Source: Albula goreensis
Taxonomy: Eukaryota; Chordata; Actinopteri; Albuliformes; Albulidae
NCBI GenBank assembly: GCA_022829145.1
Contig: CM040750.1
Span: forward strand, 3,973,001-4,037,000
Reading direction: 5' to 3'
DNA: 64,000 nucleotides
This document shows positions 1 to 20,646 of the stretch, one piece after another (position 1 is the first letter of the stretch; each line of letters starts with the position of its first letter). Made by a program: the position numbers and the translations under genes. Below the pieces are notes generated by a model. It searched no databases. It had not been told where the DNA came from and was given only the letters and a program-made list of their open reading frames with translations.

Positions 1-193
1 GGGGATTAAATCTCAGGAAAGGATACTGTTTGCACTTTGAGTCAAGGCACTTTACCCATGCAGCTTCAGGAGATCTGTTGGGAATAACACTGAAAATAGG
101 ATCTGGTATTTGTAATAATACTAATGCAATAGTTTGTATATAAGTTGTGATTTCACTGAGTTTGTTAAGTATGTATGCCTCTCGCCTTTATAG

Positions 194-7528
<7,335 letters not shown>

Positions 7529-8720
7529 TTCCCTTTGGAGGAAACCCCTGTCACATTTCTGCCAAGGGGCTTCTGTGTGTGTTTGAGTGTACTTGTGTGT
7601 ATGTGTGTGTGTACGTGTGAATGTGCAAGCACACTCATGTGAATATGCGCTTATGGACTGAGGAGCATCAATTGCATGACAGCACTAGAACGCCTCAGAA
7701 ACCTTTGTCTGTTTACCGGTCAGCTTTGATTATTTGCAAGCAATTGCCAAGGATCTGTCCCCTGAATTGGTGTCACTGACTCATTATTCAAGAGGCACAT
7801 AGGCCAGGTGTGGGGTGACATAATATAGATTGTATAGAATGACACTGGAAAGGCAGGAGGCCCTCTTACACTTCCAAGCCCTTTCATCAGTCCCCACAGA
7901 CTGTCCCTCTGATTGGTTCCATGAAATTCCTAATTAACTAAACCCTTGATCATTTGTCATTTAATTTCAGTTCATTTGCAAACACTGCAGTAACTGGAGC
8001 ATGGGTTTATGCAGGATCAGACAGGAAATGGATATATCCAAAACATTTGTTTCCAAAAGTTGTGTTTTGGAAATGTTTTTGAATATTTTCTAGGATCTGT
8101 AGTTCAACACTTGTGTTAATATACATTCCTGCATAAGCACATTGTTGACTTCCACACCAAATAACGGAATGATCCACTATTGATCCACTGTAGCCTCCGT
8201 CAGGAAATATATTGTCAATCTTATATTCAGAAGTAGCTCCCTTAGAAATTTCTGGCCATTCGACTTGAACACAGCTATTCATAAAATTAGTCTTGAATTA
8301 ATTTAAAAAACAATATTTCAAAACTCACAATTACCAATCATTTTCCCTTGTAATGATTGTGTATTTTTTCACAAATTGGAAAGTATATCCAGTAAAACTT
8401 ATGAAATCTGAAGGCAACAATCACCCATTGTGTACAGTTCCCTCCCCATGATACTGATACATTAACGACCATCACTCCAAACTGAAGAAGCATTCTCTGT
8501 GTTCCTCAATATTTTAAAATCTTCAGAGTTCTTTAGGTACATGCTCAAACATACTACCTCCAGTTAGGAAAAAGTAATGTTTAATCGTTTTGGGTTAAAA
8601 GTGTTAAATGTTCCTGTATCTAATTTTTTGATGTTCTGAGTTATTGGAATCATAATTTGCACAAATGTTTGTTGAATGAACCAATATAAAAATCTAAAAT
8701 ATAAATAAAACTGATATTAC
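7529..8720 (+). other. Probable HIF1AN 3' UTR region
   Basis: DNA directly after the HIF1AN stop. It carries a TG-rich stretch (about 7571-7622) and, near 8703, AATAAA-type signals in an AT-rich context. Where the transcript ends cannot be decided from sequence alone. Confidence 0.35.
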
Positions 8721-10815
8721 AATAAAATGCCTATGCTACAAATTTGAAGCAGCCAAAAACTCACCATATAAACAAACAGAAGCAAAAGACATAAGAAGAT
8801 AGTTTAGTGTTGGGTGGAGAAAATCTGAAATATTTACATACTGTATTCATGGATAATACTAATATGTTATTGTACATTGCTTTCATTTTATTATAAGGAT
8901 AGTCCAAGAGAACCAGGCATACTATTTTATATGTATATGATCATATGCAGGGGTGATCTAAAATAACACTGAAGCAATATTTGTAAATGTCTGAAGTGCA
9001 TGCATGCATTAGAGGTGAACAATCATAAATGCATGGTCTGTGGCAGTCCTTTGGGATACCAGAAGGCAAGATGCGGTAGCCAAGACCAGGTTTGTGGTAG
9101 TGTTGAAGGTCTGTGGTAGTGTGGAATGCCCCAAAGAAACAATAAACTATGAATGTAAATACCACATATTTACAATTTGATCAGTAAAAGATGTCAACTC
9201 AAACTGTTGCCTTGTTACTGCTATCTGTCTTCACTTTAACAGGTATGTCCAGAAATGTTTGATTTTTTTTTTTTTTTTTTTGGTCATTGTTCACTGTCAT
9301 TTAAGTTCACCGCAGAAGAGGAGTAAGGTTTCAGCTGGAATGACAGTCTATATAGACACGTCAGACCTATATATACACGCTGATGAGGTGTTTTCATGAC
9401 CTAATTCCTCTGAAAAGGCGTTGTTACTGTTGCATTAGCAGATCACACAAATAAGACAACCAGCAGTAGTAACTTGCATCTACTTTCATAAAACAGTCTT
9501 ATTGTTTAATTGCTGTTGGTGACAGGTTAAAAAAACTACAGTCAAAATGTATTTGGTCACAGTTGTGTCATGCTCTAGAGAATTTACCACCTCTATCTCT
9601 AAAGAACTGGAGACTTTGAAGAAGAGCCCAATATCCCCCAACAAACATTGGTAATAGAGTATTCCAAGTACTGATTAAGGTAATAATGGCCAGATTCTTA
9701 CTAATACTAATAAAAATACAATAAACACACAGATATATGCAGTACTGTGGTAAAATGTGACCAATCTCTTTTTTTGAGCACATTTTTTGCATGTGTACAA
9801 AAAAATATGTTTGCATATTTTAAAAAATTGATGTTGCTTCACAATGACACTAAACTTTGGTGCTTCTTTCATGTGTGTGGGGTGTTTGTGAAATTGTGAA
9901 AGCCAGTGAAGCTGAAATGCAGCTGGGTCATGCCGCAAGAACGTGTTTGTAGTGTAAACTTGCACTACAATGTGCTTTTAATGTAGACTTGCTCACAAGC
10001 AAGTCTACATTAGAATGTATTGGGAGTATCGGAGTGGTGAATTCCAGTTCTAAATCCCATTGAGAATGTGAAATGAGCTGTTCATATTCAAGAAACCCAC
10101 AAGTGTCACTAAGTGCATAGCCAAAATTCTATTCATGGACAGGCTGATCAATAACTACAGAAAGTGTTTGGTTGCAGTCTTTTCTGCTGTGGTATAACAA
10201 GTCATTGAATCTAAGAAAGTGATGACTTTGTCACATTTGCTGTTTTATAACTGTTTAATAAATGGATTAAATCTTAAAATATTGTGTTATTTGTTCACTC
10301 AGGTTCAATTTCATAAGTTGTGGATAAAGATCAGCTATGTGACAAAACGTATGCAAAAATGCATAGTTACTTTTTCATGGCATGTACATATGTATTTGTC
10401 ATTCTTTAATCTTTAAAATATTTAGTAACAGCATTCATTTTTTTGTGTTGTGGCTTCTCTAGAGGGCATTTTATCACATTTCCTCCACTGGAAGGGCAAC
10501 GAAGAGGGAACTTTATTATGTTTTCTTGTGCATGAGAGCACTTTCACTGGGTTTTTTTTTAACCAAATGGGTGCAAATAAACATGAAACAATAAAAAGAA
10601 TACATCATAAAAGATGTCTGTCATTAATTAATCCAACAGTCATCTTTTTGATGTAATCTTTTTATTGTCATTCATGTTACATTCATGCCACAAGTTCAGT
10701 CATTGATTAGAAGTCATGGAACTACACATGGACATTTAAACAGTTGGTCTTTAAAAAGAGATTGTGTTTTCACAGCAAAAACTTTGTTCAGATCATGGAT
10801 CAAATATCGGAACTA
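8721..10815. other. Intergenic, no gene recognised
   Basis: AT-rich DNA with a T-run near 9263-9282 and a short perfect inverted repeat at 9979-10012. No open frame here resembles a known protein, and no RNA gene was seen. Confidence 0.6.
9979..10012. repeat. Perfect 15-bp inverted repeat with 4-nt loop
   Basis: 9979-9993 (TAATGTAGACTTGCT) is exactly complementary to 9998-10012, with CACA between. It could form a small hairpin or be the scar of a foldback element. Confidence 0.85.
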
Positions 10816-11306
10816 CACTACAGGCCAGAGGTTTGGGCCCACCCTTGGATTTTTAAACAATAAATGATAAATTGCTTTTTCAATATTGTACTACAAGAAA
10901 CTATTAGAAACACAAAACAAATGTAACTGACTGGTTTTGAAGTGTAATGTAAGAATATACATTGTAAGTGCAACTTAATGAATGCAAGTGCTTAAATACG
11001 AGTATCATCAAAATAACCACCCCTTGCCTTCATCACAGTAGCACAGATTTGCGGCATCCTTTCCAGCAACTTTTGGAAATAACTTGTGTCCAAACCCTCC
11101 CAGCACCGTTTCAAGCTTGCAACAATTTTGTCCCATTTGCTGGATGTTCAAACTTGTCAGTCCAGCTTGTCCCATGCCAGCTCAATGGGAGAAAGATCTG
11201 GAAACTGGGGGGCCAAGACATAATTCTCAAAACTTTTTGCTTTTCTTTGGACTGGATATAATTTTGGCACGTTCCGAGGGTGGGCCCAAACTTCTGGCCT
11301 GTAGCG
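10816..11306 (-). mobile_element. Tc1/mariner-type element, internally deleted
   Basis: Terminal inverted repeats CACTACAGGCCAGAGGTTTG at the left and CGCTACAGGCCAGAAGTTTG (reverse complement) at the right are both flanked by TA, the Tc1/mariner target. The total of about 490 bp is well short of an autonomous Tc1 (about 1.3-1.6 kb). The interior keeps the 3' end of a transposase gene on the minus strand. Confidence 0.85.
10975..11235 (-). pseudogene. Tc1-family transposase, C-terminal remnant
   Basis: Reading the minus strand, short frames correspond to the conserved C-terminus of Tc1 transposases: a WPP(Q)SPDLxPIE-like stretch, then LLERMPQICATVMKARGGYF and a stop. The catalytic DDE core is largely gone and the frame is broken, so it cannot be active. 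Confidence 0.7.
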
Positions 11307-11779
11307 TATTTCTAATCTACTTTTGTTCCACATCATTTGGTAAACAAACCGAATAGTTTACTTGGTCAAGAAAAATACTGAAACATTGTCCAGTGACAAT
11401 TTCATGTATTTGGGAGTTTTACATCATGGGAAGTGAGGACAGCCTTAATTCACCTCAGGGAGCTGCCTACTGTCTCCATTATTTCTCTGCTCTTGAACTT
11501 TCACTTGTTAGTGAATCTACTGTTTCTTCCAGCAAAGAAATAATAGGCAGTTCAGTCCAAATATTGATGATTCCTGTTACGTCACGTTTTATATAATTTC
11601 ACAATGTATTCACATACATCAAAATGTTCTGAACATATACAGAAATATATACAGAAATCCCAATGAAAAACAGCAACAAGAAAATTAAGTGGAACATAGT
11701 TCATTTGTAGTTCAGTAGAATAGCAATGTATTGTTCAGTTAGTTAGCTTTTCATAAAGCAGAAAGATAATCTCAGCCTA

Positions 11780-12250
11780 GTGTCAGTAGTTATGGCGAAA
11801 CCGAGGCTTCTGAAACAGTTTACACAATTGAAGCAATTGCTTCGAAAATGTATCGATGCTCCGACGCTTCACCCAGATGGGTGAAGCATAATACAGCCCC
11901 ACAATAGAAGTTTCTTTGAGAAGAGTCCGTGGCTGAAAAACCGAGCGCATAAACTGCTGACATATAATAGAGGGACAAGGGATTGAACAATTGACAACGC
12001 TAATGCATTGGACTGGCTCAGATCGTTCCAAAACATTATCTGATGCTTTGAAACAATTAAACACTGCCACGTCATCTGAAGCTTCAAAACAATTAAAAGT
12101 GTTTCGCAACACTGCCACGCCATTTGATGCTTTGAAAAAATTTGAACTGTTTCGGAACACTGACATAGCTCACTCTTAGGAACAATCAAGACTGCAATAA
12201 GTCTGCTTTGAAGAAGTGGATATTAGTTTAGGGTTATAAACCAGTATAAT
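11780..12250. repeat. Fragment of the GTTTCGAAACACTGC minisatellite-bearing element
   Basis: It contains several about 48-bp units with GCTTTGAAACAATTA and TGTTTCGGAACACTG motifs. Its right part (about 12190-12250) reads as the reverse complement of DNA near 29460-29520. It belongs to the family seen at 12650-14815 and 28685-31595 but lies outside the collinear blocks. It also holds a small palindrome, CTTCACCCAGATGGGTGAAG, near 11868. Confidence 0.65.
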
Positions 12251-12649
12251 ATACTTCCTCAAATGTCATTATAATACGTTTTATTGAATAGCAACGACTT
12301 TGAAACGGTATTTTAAAGTAGGCCACATACATTCATAATGTTCTGGTTGTTATGCAGCATGTAACTTGCAGGAGGAAGCTACATGAGTGAAATGATAACA
12401 TAGGTTATGTGTCATATTTGCTAGACAAATTGAGGATCATTTATTTTTAAGAGGGTCATAAAATATATGCACATGAGATTATGCAACTACAAGATGCTTG
12501 AATTGTTTCATATCCCAATATATTGTTACATATGTCCAATTCTTTAATGCAGACTCATTGCAGATTACTTGTTATGACATACATTTATGTCACCAGCAGA
12601 TGTCCTCATCACAAGTATTTCAAAACAGTTCCTTGTTCCTAAGAGTCAG

Positions 12650-14815
12650 TGGCCAATGCCTTTGGAAACAGTCTTGATTGTTTCTAAGTGTCAGTTGTGG
12701 TAACGTTTGAATACAGTCCTAATTGTGTCAAAGCCTCAATTAACGGTGCAATGTTTCGAAACAGTTTTAATTGTTTCAAAGTTTCAGATGACATTTGGAG
12801 ACAGTCCTAATTGTTTCAAAGCCTCAATTAAGGGTGCAGTGTTTTGAAACAGTTATCCTTGTAAGAAGAAAAGTTTATTATGTTATGCTGTAAAGCAGTG
12901 ACTCGGTAATAACTAGGTTTATACCTTGCCTATCATCTTTGTTGTTTTCTCATTTTTATAAGTTCAGTTCCCCCATGAAGACAGAAAAAGGTTAATAAAA
13001 TCACAAAACCATGTGTGGAGCTGGTATTACATGTTACAGACACGACCAAAACTAGCAAGCACTCACTGTCAGGAGTTTATAGCCTAATTAACATGCAATG
13101 GCTATGGCAATTACAACTTATACGACATGGATAAACTTCAATAAATAGAAGCAAATTAAATGGCTTGGAAACTACTGTTTCGGAACACCAATGACAGTGA
13201 CATAGGGGTGATGAATGTCATAAATAAATGTAATATTACATCCTATTGATAACAGTGAAAAGACATTATAGTTTGGATTCAGAAAGTAGAACATTGCTAA
13301 AGGTCACAAACAGAACCCCAGAGCTTTAGCCATCAGACTATTTTGACTGATAATTGCGGCATGGGGGAAAATGCATTAAACCAATTGACAATGCTGATGC
13401 ATTGGAAAGGCTCAGATTGTGTCAAAACCTTAGCATAGCTGGGGCCTCTGAACAATTAAGACTCTGTCTAAACACTGCACCATTAATTGAGGCTTTGAAA
13501 CAATTAGGACTGTCTGAAACACTGCCACGTCACCAGAAGCTTTGAAACAATTAAAACTGTTTCAAAACACTGCACCGTTAATTGAGGCTTTGAAACAGTT
13601 AGGACTGTTTCGAGACACTGCCACGTCACCTGGTGCTTCAGAACAAAATTAAAATAATTTCAAAGCCTTACTAGGGGTGTAACTTTGGGGGGGTTGGGGG
13701 CTTGATGTCTCCACCCATGTGTGATAATATGATTATTTTTGGGGGAGGGGGTTGCATTAGCCAGTATTGATCATTTGGGGGTTATAACCCCTCATCCCAC
13801 ATAATTTACGCCCAATATTAAAAATAATGGGCAACGTCGCTGTAAGCTTATGCTTACCAAAAAACCAAAAGCACAATGAAAACAATCAATACAGTGCTTT
13901 AACTTTACTCATAATTACAAAGCACATTTCGAATTTTGCAGAAAACAATACGTTCTCACAAAGATCTCAAGGTTATGTGCGTTATTTGTAGCTATTGAAT
14001 TACTTATGTAGTGTCTTATTCCAAGAATACCCTGGTCCCAGCTAATCGAAAATGGACCCATAAGATAGGGGAAATATAGGTCATATTTCAGTGGGGTTTT
14101 ACATAATGTTATAATGTAAACATGCTGTTAACATTCTAACATTCCACATGGTTCGGAACAAGATAACATGCAAGGGACATTAAGAAAATAGGTCAAGATT
14201 CAAGAAATATTTTATTTAAGGTTCTGACAATGTTCTGACAACCAACAACTGTTAGCTGGGGTATAGCCTCCTAAGGGATATTTCGCTCAAAGTCTTTGAG
14301 AGGTCCAGTGATGTACAAAAAACGTAACAATAATTGAAGTTTCAGGAAGGCGAACAGCTGCAATTATTCAGATAGTAGCCAGACAGAAGCCTTTGAATAT
14401 TATTAAAGTTATGACCTCCAGACAGCGTGTGCTTGACAGTTTGATAGCCTGTAACATTTAAACACCAATTCCACACATAATTTTCGTGATTTTTTTCACC
14501 TTGTCTGTACTGACTGGGGAATTTACAAAACAAGAGAAAACTGCAGCAAACATGATAGACAAGAAATAAACATTGTCAATCATGAGTCATTGATTAAACA
14601 CAGAACATAATTAACTCGTCTTCTGACGCTGACGCAAACTGTTGGAAACGCTCCACATTTGATCTTGTCTATTACATCAAGTATCACACGTAATGACGTT
14701 AAGAGCGTGCTTCGGTTGGGGGCCTCCGGAGCAGTGTGCCGAAACACGGCTGCTTCGAATGATTCGACACAGCTTCGGAGCGCTGTTTCAGAGATGGGCG
14801 AACATCACTAGGTGA
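12650..14815 (-). mobile_element. Left member of a large inverted dispersed repeat
   Basis: Block by block this matches the reverse complement of 28690-29130 plus 30280-31595. The shared blocks are the terminal GAGATGGGYGAA segment with CACACTGCTCCGG, the TTCTTGGAATAAGACACTAC block, the GGGGTTATAACCCCTC block, the 48-bp minisatellite, the TTAGCCATCAGACTATTTTG block and the GTGTGGAGCTGGT block. The outer end carries AACATCACTAG, vaguely like a CACTA terminus. No transposase was seen, so the class is open. Confidence 0.8.
13400..13670. repeat. 48-bp minisatellite (left copy)
   Basis: Tandem imperfect units alternate between a TTAATTGAGGCTTTGAAACA form and a CACGTCACCnGnnGCTT form. Each is separated by a partly palindromic TTTCGAAAC-type core. 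The spacing of equivalent motifs is about 48 bp. All six frames stay open over parts of it because of the low-complexity repetition, so open frames here are not evidence of genes. Confidence 0.8.
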
Positions 14816-14824
14816 TATTTCGTT

Positions 14825-14906
14825 TTGGAACAGCGGAGGGAAGGAGGACACATAGATCAGTTTCCGGGACATACAGGAATGGAGGAGACATTTGAGTATT
14901 GGAAGT
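14825..14906 (+). mobile_element. MITE remnant with TTGAGTATTGGAAG end
   Basis: The right end TTTGAGTATTGGAAGTCAGCC and the purine-rich GGAGGGAAGGAGGA interior match the right half of the better preserved copy at 31702-31846. The left end is lost or degraded. Confidence 0.5.
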
Positions 14907-14929
14907 CAGCCATACTCTAAGGTTTTAGC

Positions 14930-15920
14930 TCGCAACCTGCTAGATGGCGACACTTTTTCCTGTGCTTAGGTTGAGATCTGAAAGCTGGCGCCTTGATACA
15001 AACAAACCTTTTCCGTCTTTATTTACGGAAGTGACGCCATATTTTTTAAACCAGAGTGTCGGCGGGTTGCAATTAGCTTGTCATTTAGATTGTGAAAACA
15101 CGTTTCATTCATTCATTCGCCAGTTGATATCAATGGATTTATGAATTTGATGTAGTTAATACTATTTAGTACTTTCACTAGTTCGGTCGAAAGGCTCTAA
15201 CTTGCGGACGAATAAAAGGTAAAGTACGTTAGCTAGCGCAAGCTAGCTAGTACTGTCTATGGGCACTGAAATGAACGTTAGCAAACTAGAATAGTACTTG
15301 GTTAACAATTTAGTAATTTTAGTTAGTTAATTTGGTAGCGTTCGCTAAATTGTTATCATCACAGGAGATTATGCGAGGGAAATTACTTGCGAGCGAGCTA
15401 CGATTGTGACAACAATGTAGCCAGCTGGCATCGATTTCGCTCGCGAGCGCTGTCTAGATAGCATATCATAACGGGCTAGCTATTTACCCTAACCCTTTCG
15501 CTACAGTCTATGCTATTAGCCATCCTCTTTTAACAATATGCTATCGCTAACTACGTGTATAACTTTGTGTACATAGCAAACATCATTTAGGGATAACTAA
15601 GTTAAGTTGTCAACGGATAAGGTTATTACTACATAGAAACGGTAAGATTGGTTAGCTTGGTCGTAGATAAGTACTAGGGTCCGGCAGAAAATGAGGTAGG
15701 ACGTATCTATCTGGCTATCATTAGCGATAGCTGTTTAGCCACGGTAGTAGTATGAACTGGCTAGCTATCGATACACATACAATTAGGCGGTTCATATACA
15801 TTTTTTGACTTTAAGGACAGCTGACCGACTAGCTTCACCATTGGCTAAAGCAGCCGATTTCCTATCTCACCATATCGACACGTTCGCCAGTTTGTAGTTA
15901 TAGCAAATGTGATAAGCTGT
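14930..15920 (+). promoter_or_regulatory. Probable CUEDC2 promoter / 5' non-coding exon region
   Basis: Relative to the AT-rich surroundings this stretch carries many CpGs (for example GCTCGCGAGCGC near 15440) and a dense set of TAGC/GCTAGC motifs. It is the only such island upstream of CUEDC2. ACGAATAAAAG followed by GTAAAG at 15219 could be the donor of a non-coding first exon, joining the acceptor at 20045. This is inference from composition and position; there is no direct evidence of a start site. Confidence 0.35.
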
Positions 15921-18900
15921 CTATCTAGCTAACGTGACCTAAGATGGGTCAAATTCTGAAGGGTAGTGTTTCGTGTTCTTGGCCATTATTCATTCAGCAT
16001 TAATTGTTATTGTGTTGGGTAGTTGACGTTACTTCGCAACTGTCAGTTATGAAATGTTTTGTTGTTAACATACTTCTTTATTAAATGGCGTTTTCCGAAA
16101 TTAACGTCGACCAGCGAGCCAGTTGACTGATTTGTCCTAGATGCTGTAGAATAAATACAGACTGGAAACATGGTGTCTTCTAACTTCTACCATACGAGAC
16201 GGTCAGTATGTTTTTGTGGTATGGTACTTGCCTGCATATATCACTGTCCAATCACTCGGGTAAGGTTTTAAAACATTGAGTATTTTGACTGACATTTATT
16301 TATTTTGTTACTCTGCGAATTTACCGATAAATATTGAACTTAATGAATACGCCTAATGTTCACCGAAGAAAATAAATCAGTGATTTTTTTTTCTTCTTGA
16401 AATTGTTAGTACTGAGTCACCAAGAGGCCTGCCTCATGAACTTTGCCAGAAGCAGACACACATGACATTTATGCATTTATTCTGTTTCTCATTTTGCTGT
16501 GTAATCACTTGAAGTATTCAGTGTCTTTACTGTCTTAAAGAGGTGTCTTGTCCACAAGTAGGTCTTGTGTTGAGGTCTGAGATGTATCAGCATTTCTCAT
16601 ATTGTGTTTTCCCTGTATGTATTCGCCCCCATTGCTTACTTGCCACAGAATTGGTAGAAAAGTGATTTATACCTTCTTGTAAAACTCATACAAAGTAGTT
16701 CAACTAGGTATTCAACTAAGTATATAATGTTGCAGCATCTAATTGTTATATGAGCACAGTTAAGGCATTTTCAAAATTCAATTGTTTGCATAGGCGATCA
16801 ATATTAGCAGAGCCAAAGCTAATGTATATTTCTTAGGTTGGATTGAAAAATAAAATTTTGTTAACCTATTCCTGCAACTATCAAGGTGGAGCAACTGAAC
16901 TTGGCTGCAAGCTCAGATGGTTGTAGCTTGAGTTTCTATTCAAAAGATTTTTTTATACTCCAGTTAAAGTAAACATTTGGCTGGTGACAGCTGCTTGTTA
17001 GCGAACTAGCTGAAACATTGTGGGAAACTAATGAGTTAATAAGGAATAGAATCAAGTGTTACTATCCATTCTGCACATTTTAGGTTAGTTATGCACAGTT
17101 ACAGTCATTACATTTAGAGGCAACTTAAAATCTTGCCAATGAAGGGCTGAGGGAAACCTAGAATCCTGTTAACCAATGTCATGAACCTATTGGATGGATG
17201 CATAGTGAATTTATCAGTCATTTTAAACCTGATCAATGTCCATGCAACTGCATACCAGATCTCAAGGTTCTACTGTACCTTTGGATTTTTAGTTTTTATG
17301 TAACTATCATGATAAGCTAACAAACCTTTACAGCAAACAAGCTCAAATATATACAGTTCATATTTGGATGACAATGGAATACCAATTTTTATGTACTTAC
17401 TCACATGTAAATGGCCTGGTACTCTTCTTGCATGTTAGGGATAAATAGTATATTCAAACATTTTTAAAAAGGTACAACCCTTTGGTTAGTCTCCAGATAA
17501 AAACACTATTAGATGACGTAACATTCTGTTGAAAATGCTTGTGTCACCTGCATAACTGACAAATGGCTTGTTGAGATGTTCCATGGAACCTTAACAAGTA
17601 CATTTATTTCTTGGGATTTCATCCACAAACTGTAATCAAAATAAATTGTAATCAAAATATATTTATATTTGGCTGGAAGCTCATAATATATTTCACCAAT
17701 AATTTACATTGGTGGGTGTGTGTAGGACTTTTCTGTCCAATTTTTCCTCATTTATGAAGTTGTCCTTGCCAGATTTTCAGTATGAGGATTAAGTTTGAGA
17801 ATGAAATTCCATATATTCCTTATCAATTGCATGAATACTTTAAACCGCTATGAACAGCTACCAGATATGGTAAGGAAATGCTTTTTGTCAAATTGTAAAC
17901 GACCACTCCATAGTCACATTTTGTTCAGGTATGATAAAGTATCTATTTGTGTTACACGGTATACCGAAACTTCTGTACTTTTGTGATACAGTACCATTTT
18001 TTTAAAAAAGTATCAGAATTTTTGACGTTAGGTACGTTTTGGTTAAATGTGTCTGGTGTTAAGAGGATAAGAGCTGTAATTTGCAATAATTTTCGCTAGA
18101 TGGCAGTACTAGCACTTAGTGAGGCAGCGCTCATTCTCGGTGATACAGCACGAACTTCGACTCAGAGTACAAACAATTAGTAATAGCTAATTACGTTAGA
18201 TAATGATTTGGTTAGAGTTTGAAGGTGATGCGGTGTTCATTGACATGATGACTAATGTAAACTTTACTATTGTAAATTGCATGCACAGGCAGTGTAACAT
18301 AGTAAAAGCATGGCATATTAAATCCCATTTCTTCACACATCTGAGACGAAGAACTTCAAAAGACTGGTCAGCTAGTTTGAATTCCAAATCATAGTTCGAA
18401 TTCCGCATCAATCAATACTGTAAAATACGTTTGTTGTTTTGGAACGATGGATGTCATGATTTTGTACCCTCTTTCTATGAGTTTAGGATAAAATTTGGGT
18501 GGAATTGTCACTGGGAAGCGTAGCTTTGTGAGATGCTTTGAGCTAGATTCATTTTAATGGAATGATGTGCAACACATTTGTAGAGGTGTGTTTGAAAGCT
18601 CTATTTAAATATTCTTAAATGGTTTGTTGTTTTTGTTTCATTTTGAAATATGTGTTTATTCCGTTTAATATTGTGTAGTTGTAACATTATAGAGCTACAT
18701 CTTGAACAGGTGTCATCTGAAAAACAGCGAATTTAAAAAATGTAATTGACCGAAAGACATTCCATCTCTGATCTGAAGGTGTTACAGAATATAAAATCAT
18801 TACAGTTCCAGTATAGAGTATAATTTTAGTACCCATTATTGAGATACTAAATCTGGTATCAGTATCGATGTCAAAATTTTGGCATCGTGACAATACTTGT

Positions 18901-20045
18901 ATGTATAACACCATTTACACCATTGGAAATGTCCCATATCCGATTTATGTTTACATTGATGTTGTGTATGAACTACTTACCTGAGTGTGCTGATGATGTG
19001 GCCAGCCAAGTCTATAGGTTATTTCAGTCATCTGGCTGTCATAAATGCCTGAGAGTGAAATTATTGTGGACCTTACATGTCTGAGTATCTTCACAGGTCA
19101 TCAGCGTAGTTACCTGAATGTTAGATAATCAGGCATGGAGAAGAGCCCTTATCGGAGCCTTGACCAATGCATTAAAACAATTTAAAACATGTTTTACCAT
19201 TTATGTCTTGATATTAAGAGATAGAACAAGCATTTTGACACTAAAGGCCTACCCGATGTGTGGTGTTCTGGAACCAAATCAAATGAAACTCTTTGAAACT
19301 TTTCATGTTCATCCACAGTATGTGGTATGTGTCTTGTGGATACTTTGTGTTGGCTTCTGTTAATGGCAAACTAATACAAATAAGTAATTGGCCACAAATG
19401 TGTAATATAGGACTGATTAAGTTGTACTGTTGTTTTATCTCCCCACAAATTGATGAATATAACCTTAGTTTGCCTCCACTGGCTAGCATCTTGTGTAGAT
19501 GAATATGTATGTAGCAGAGGTCGCATTTGTATCAGATTTAGTGCAACATATGGACTGTATGCATACGTTTAATAATGCATGATCAACTGATCAACAAGTA
19601 TATTTTGGTTAACGCAAAGAACATATTTCAGAGGAAATGCTGACATTACATTTTCACATTTTAGTGCCAAATAAACATGATATATTCCCAGAAGTCGGAT
19701 TCTATTATATACCCCTAGCCACATGCACATTAACCTTCTCATTTTGTGTTCAGATTTTTCTTTTTAGATTAAAACTACTGTTTTAAGTCATTCACTTCTA
19801 ACACTGATTGTGACTGAGGTGAGGCCATCGTTTCTCTCTCACCTACTACTAGCTCACTAAAAAAATTGTCAAATGTGTCTTGTAAATCTTGTCAAATGTA
19901 AATCTTGGTGAAAAAACAACCAACTTTAAACCAAGATTTACCAACTTTCTGACTAAAGCATCCTAAAGAACAGGCAATTCTGGTAATTGATACGAATTTA
20001 TCCAATAATTAATTACATGTGTTCTGTATCACCAGCTATAGGCAG
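15921..20045 (+). other. Probable CUEDC2 5' intron, one transposon inside
   Basis: No coding exon was recognised. It contains a transposon-like block (about 17948-18910). Position suggests an intron between a non-coding first exon near 15.2 kb and the first coding exon, but that depends on the unproven start site. Confidence 0.4.
17948..18910 (+). mobile_element. Non-autonomous DNA element (TTACACGGTATACCGAAAC family)
   Basis: The left side GTTACACGGTATACCGAAAC with GTGATACAGTACC, and the right side GGTATCAGTATCGATGTCAA then TTGGCATCGTGACAATACTT, are a combination common in fish genomes. The GGTATC/GATACC motifs near both ends suggest weak inverted subtermini. No transposase was found and the class was not determined. 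Confidence 0.5.
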
Positions 20046-20051
20046 ATCACC

Positions 20052-20125
20052 ATGGACCTCCATAAGATAATTCAGGATACACTGTGTGAGTTCATCCAAT
20101 CATACATTACCAATGCAGACCTAAG
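20052..20125 (+). CDS. cuedc2: CUEDC2 coding exon 1 (start codon)
   Basis: ATG at 20052 in a strong ACCATGG context; a TATAGGCAG acceptor ends at 20045, so the exon starts with a few 5' UTR bases. The donor GTAAGA starts at 20126. It encodes [20 protein letters not shown] then NADL plus two bases, matching the N-terminal helices of vertebrate CUEDC2. Confidence 0.93.
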
Positions 20126-20604
20126 GTAAGATAATGATACCTTTTTTCCACTTCCTCCAACATGTACTGGTTTTTCTCAATTGCTTGTACAGGCTTCATA
20201 CATGTATGGCTAATCTTCTTAAAAAAAAATAAAAAAATACACAAAGCTTAAAAAAATCACACACCTCCACAAATCTTTTGCCAAAGCAAACGCTGCATTC
20301 AGAACAGCAATATGTCTTCTCAAAATGAATTTTTTTTATCTTCAGATGACACACACTATAAAATGCATAGACATTTTTAAGAACGAGTTGAATGGTGATG
20401 TAATAAATAGAAAACACAATGATAAGCCTTTTGCATTTTCAGTGTTATACTTCATACTGTACATATAACAGTATTATGTTATTCTAAATATCCAACACAC
20501 AATAGAATTTTCTCCTGAAATACTGTATGCATTTTAGGAAACAGTTGTTTTTGTGCTCTACATTTAGAACAGACTAAAGAAAAAAGGAAGGTCTGTTGCA
20601 TATA

Positions 20605-20646
<42 letters not shown>

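Noticed and set aside
8007-8282. 91-codon minus-strand open frame with several Cys residues
   Set aside because: No recognisable domain, no plausible splice partners, and it lies in or next to the HIF1AN 3' UTR; treated as chance.
9191-9242. ATG with a hydrophobic MSTQTVALLLLSVFTLT stretch followed by a GTATGT donor, like a signal-peptide exon
   Set aside because: No downstream exon that continues a recognisable secreted protein was found before the next repeats, so one short hydrophobic frame is not enough.
20195-20420. Minus-strand open frame rich in Phe/Lys in CUEDC2 coding intron 1
   Set aside because: AT-rich chance frame without domain similarity.
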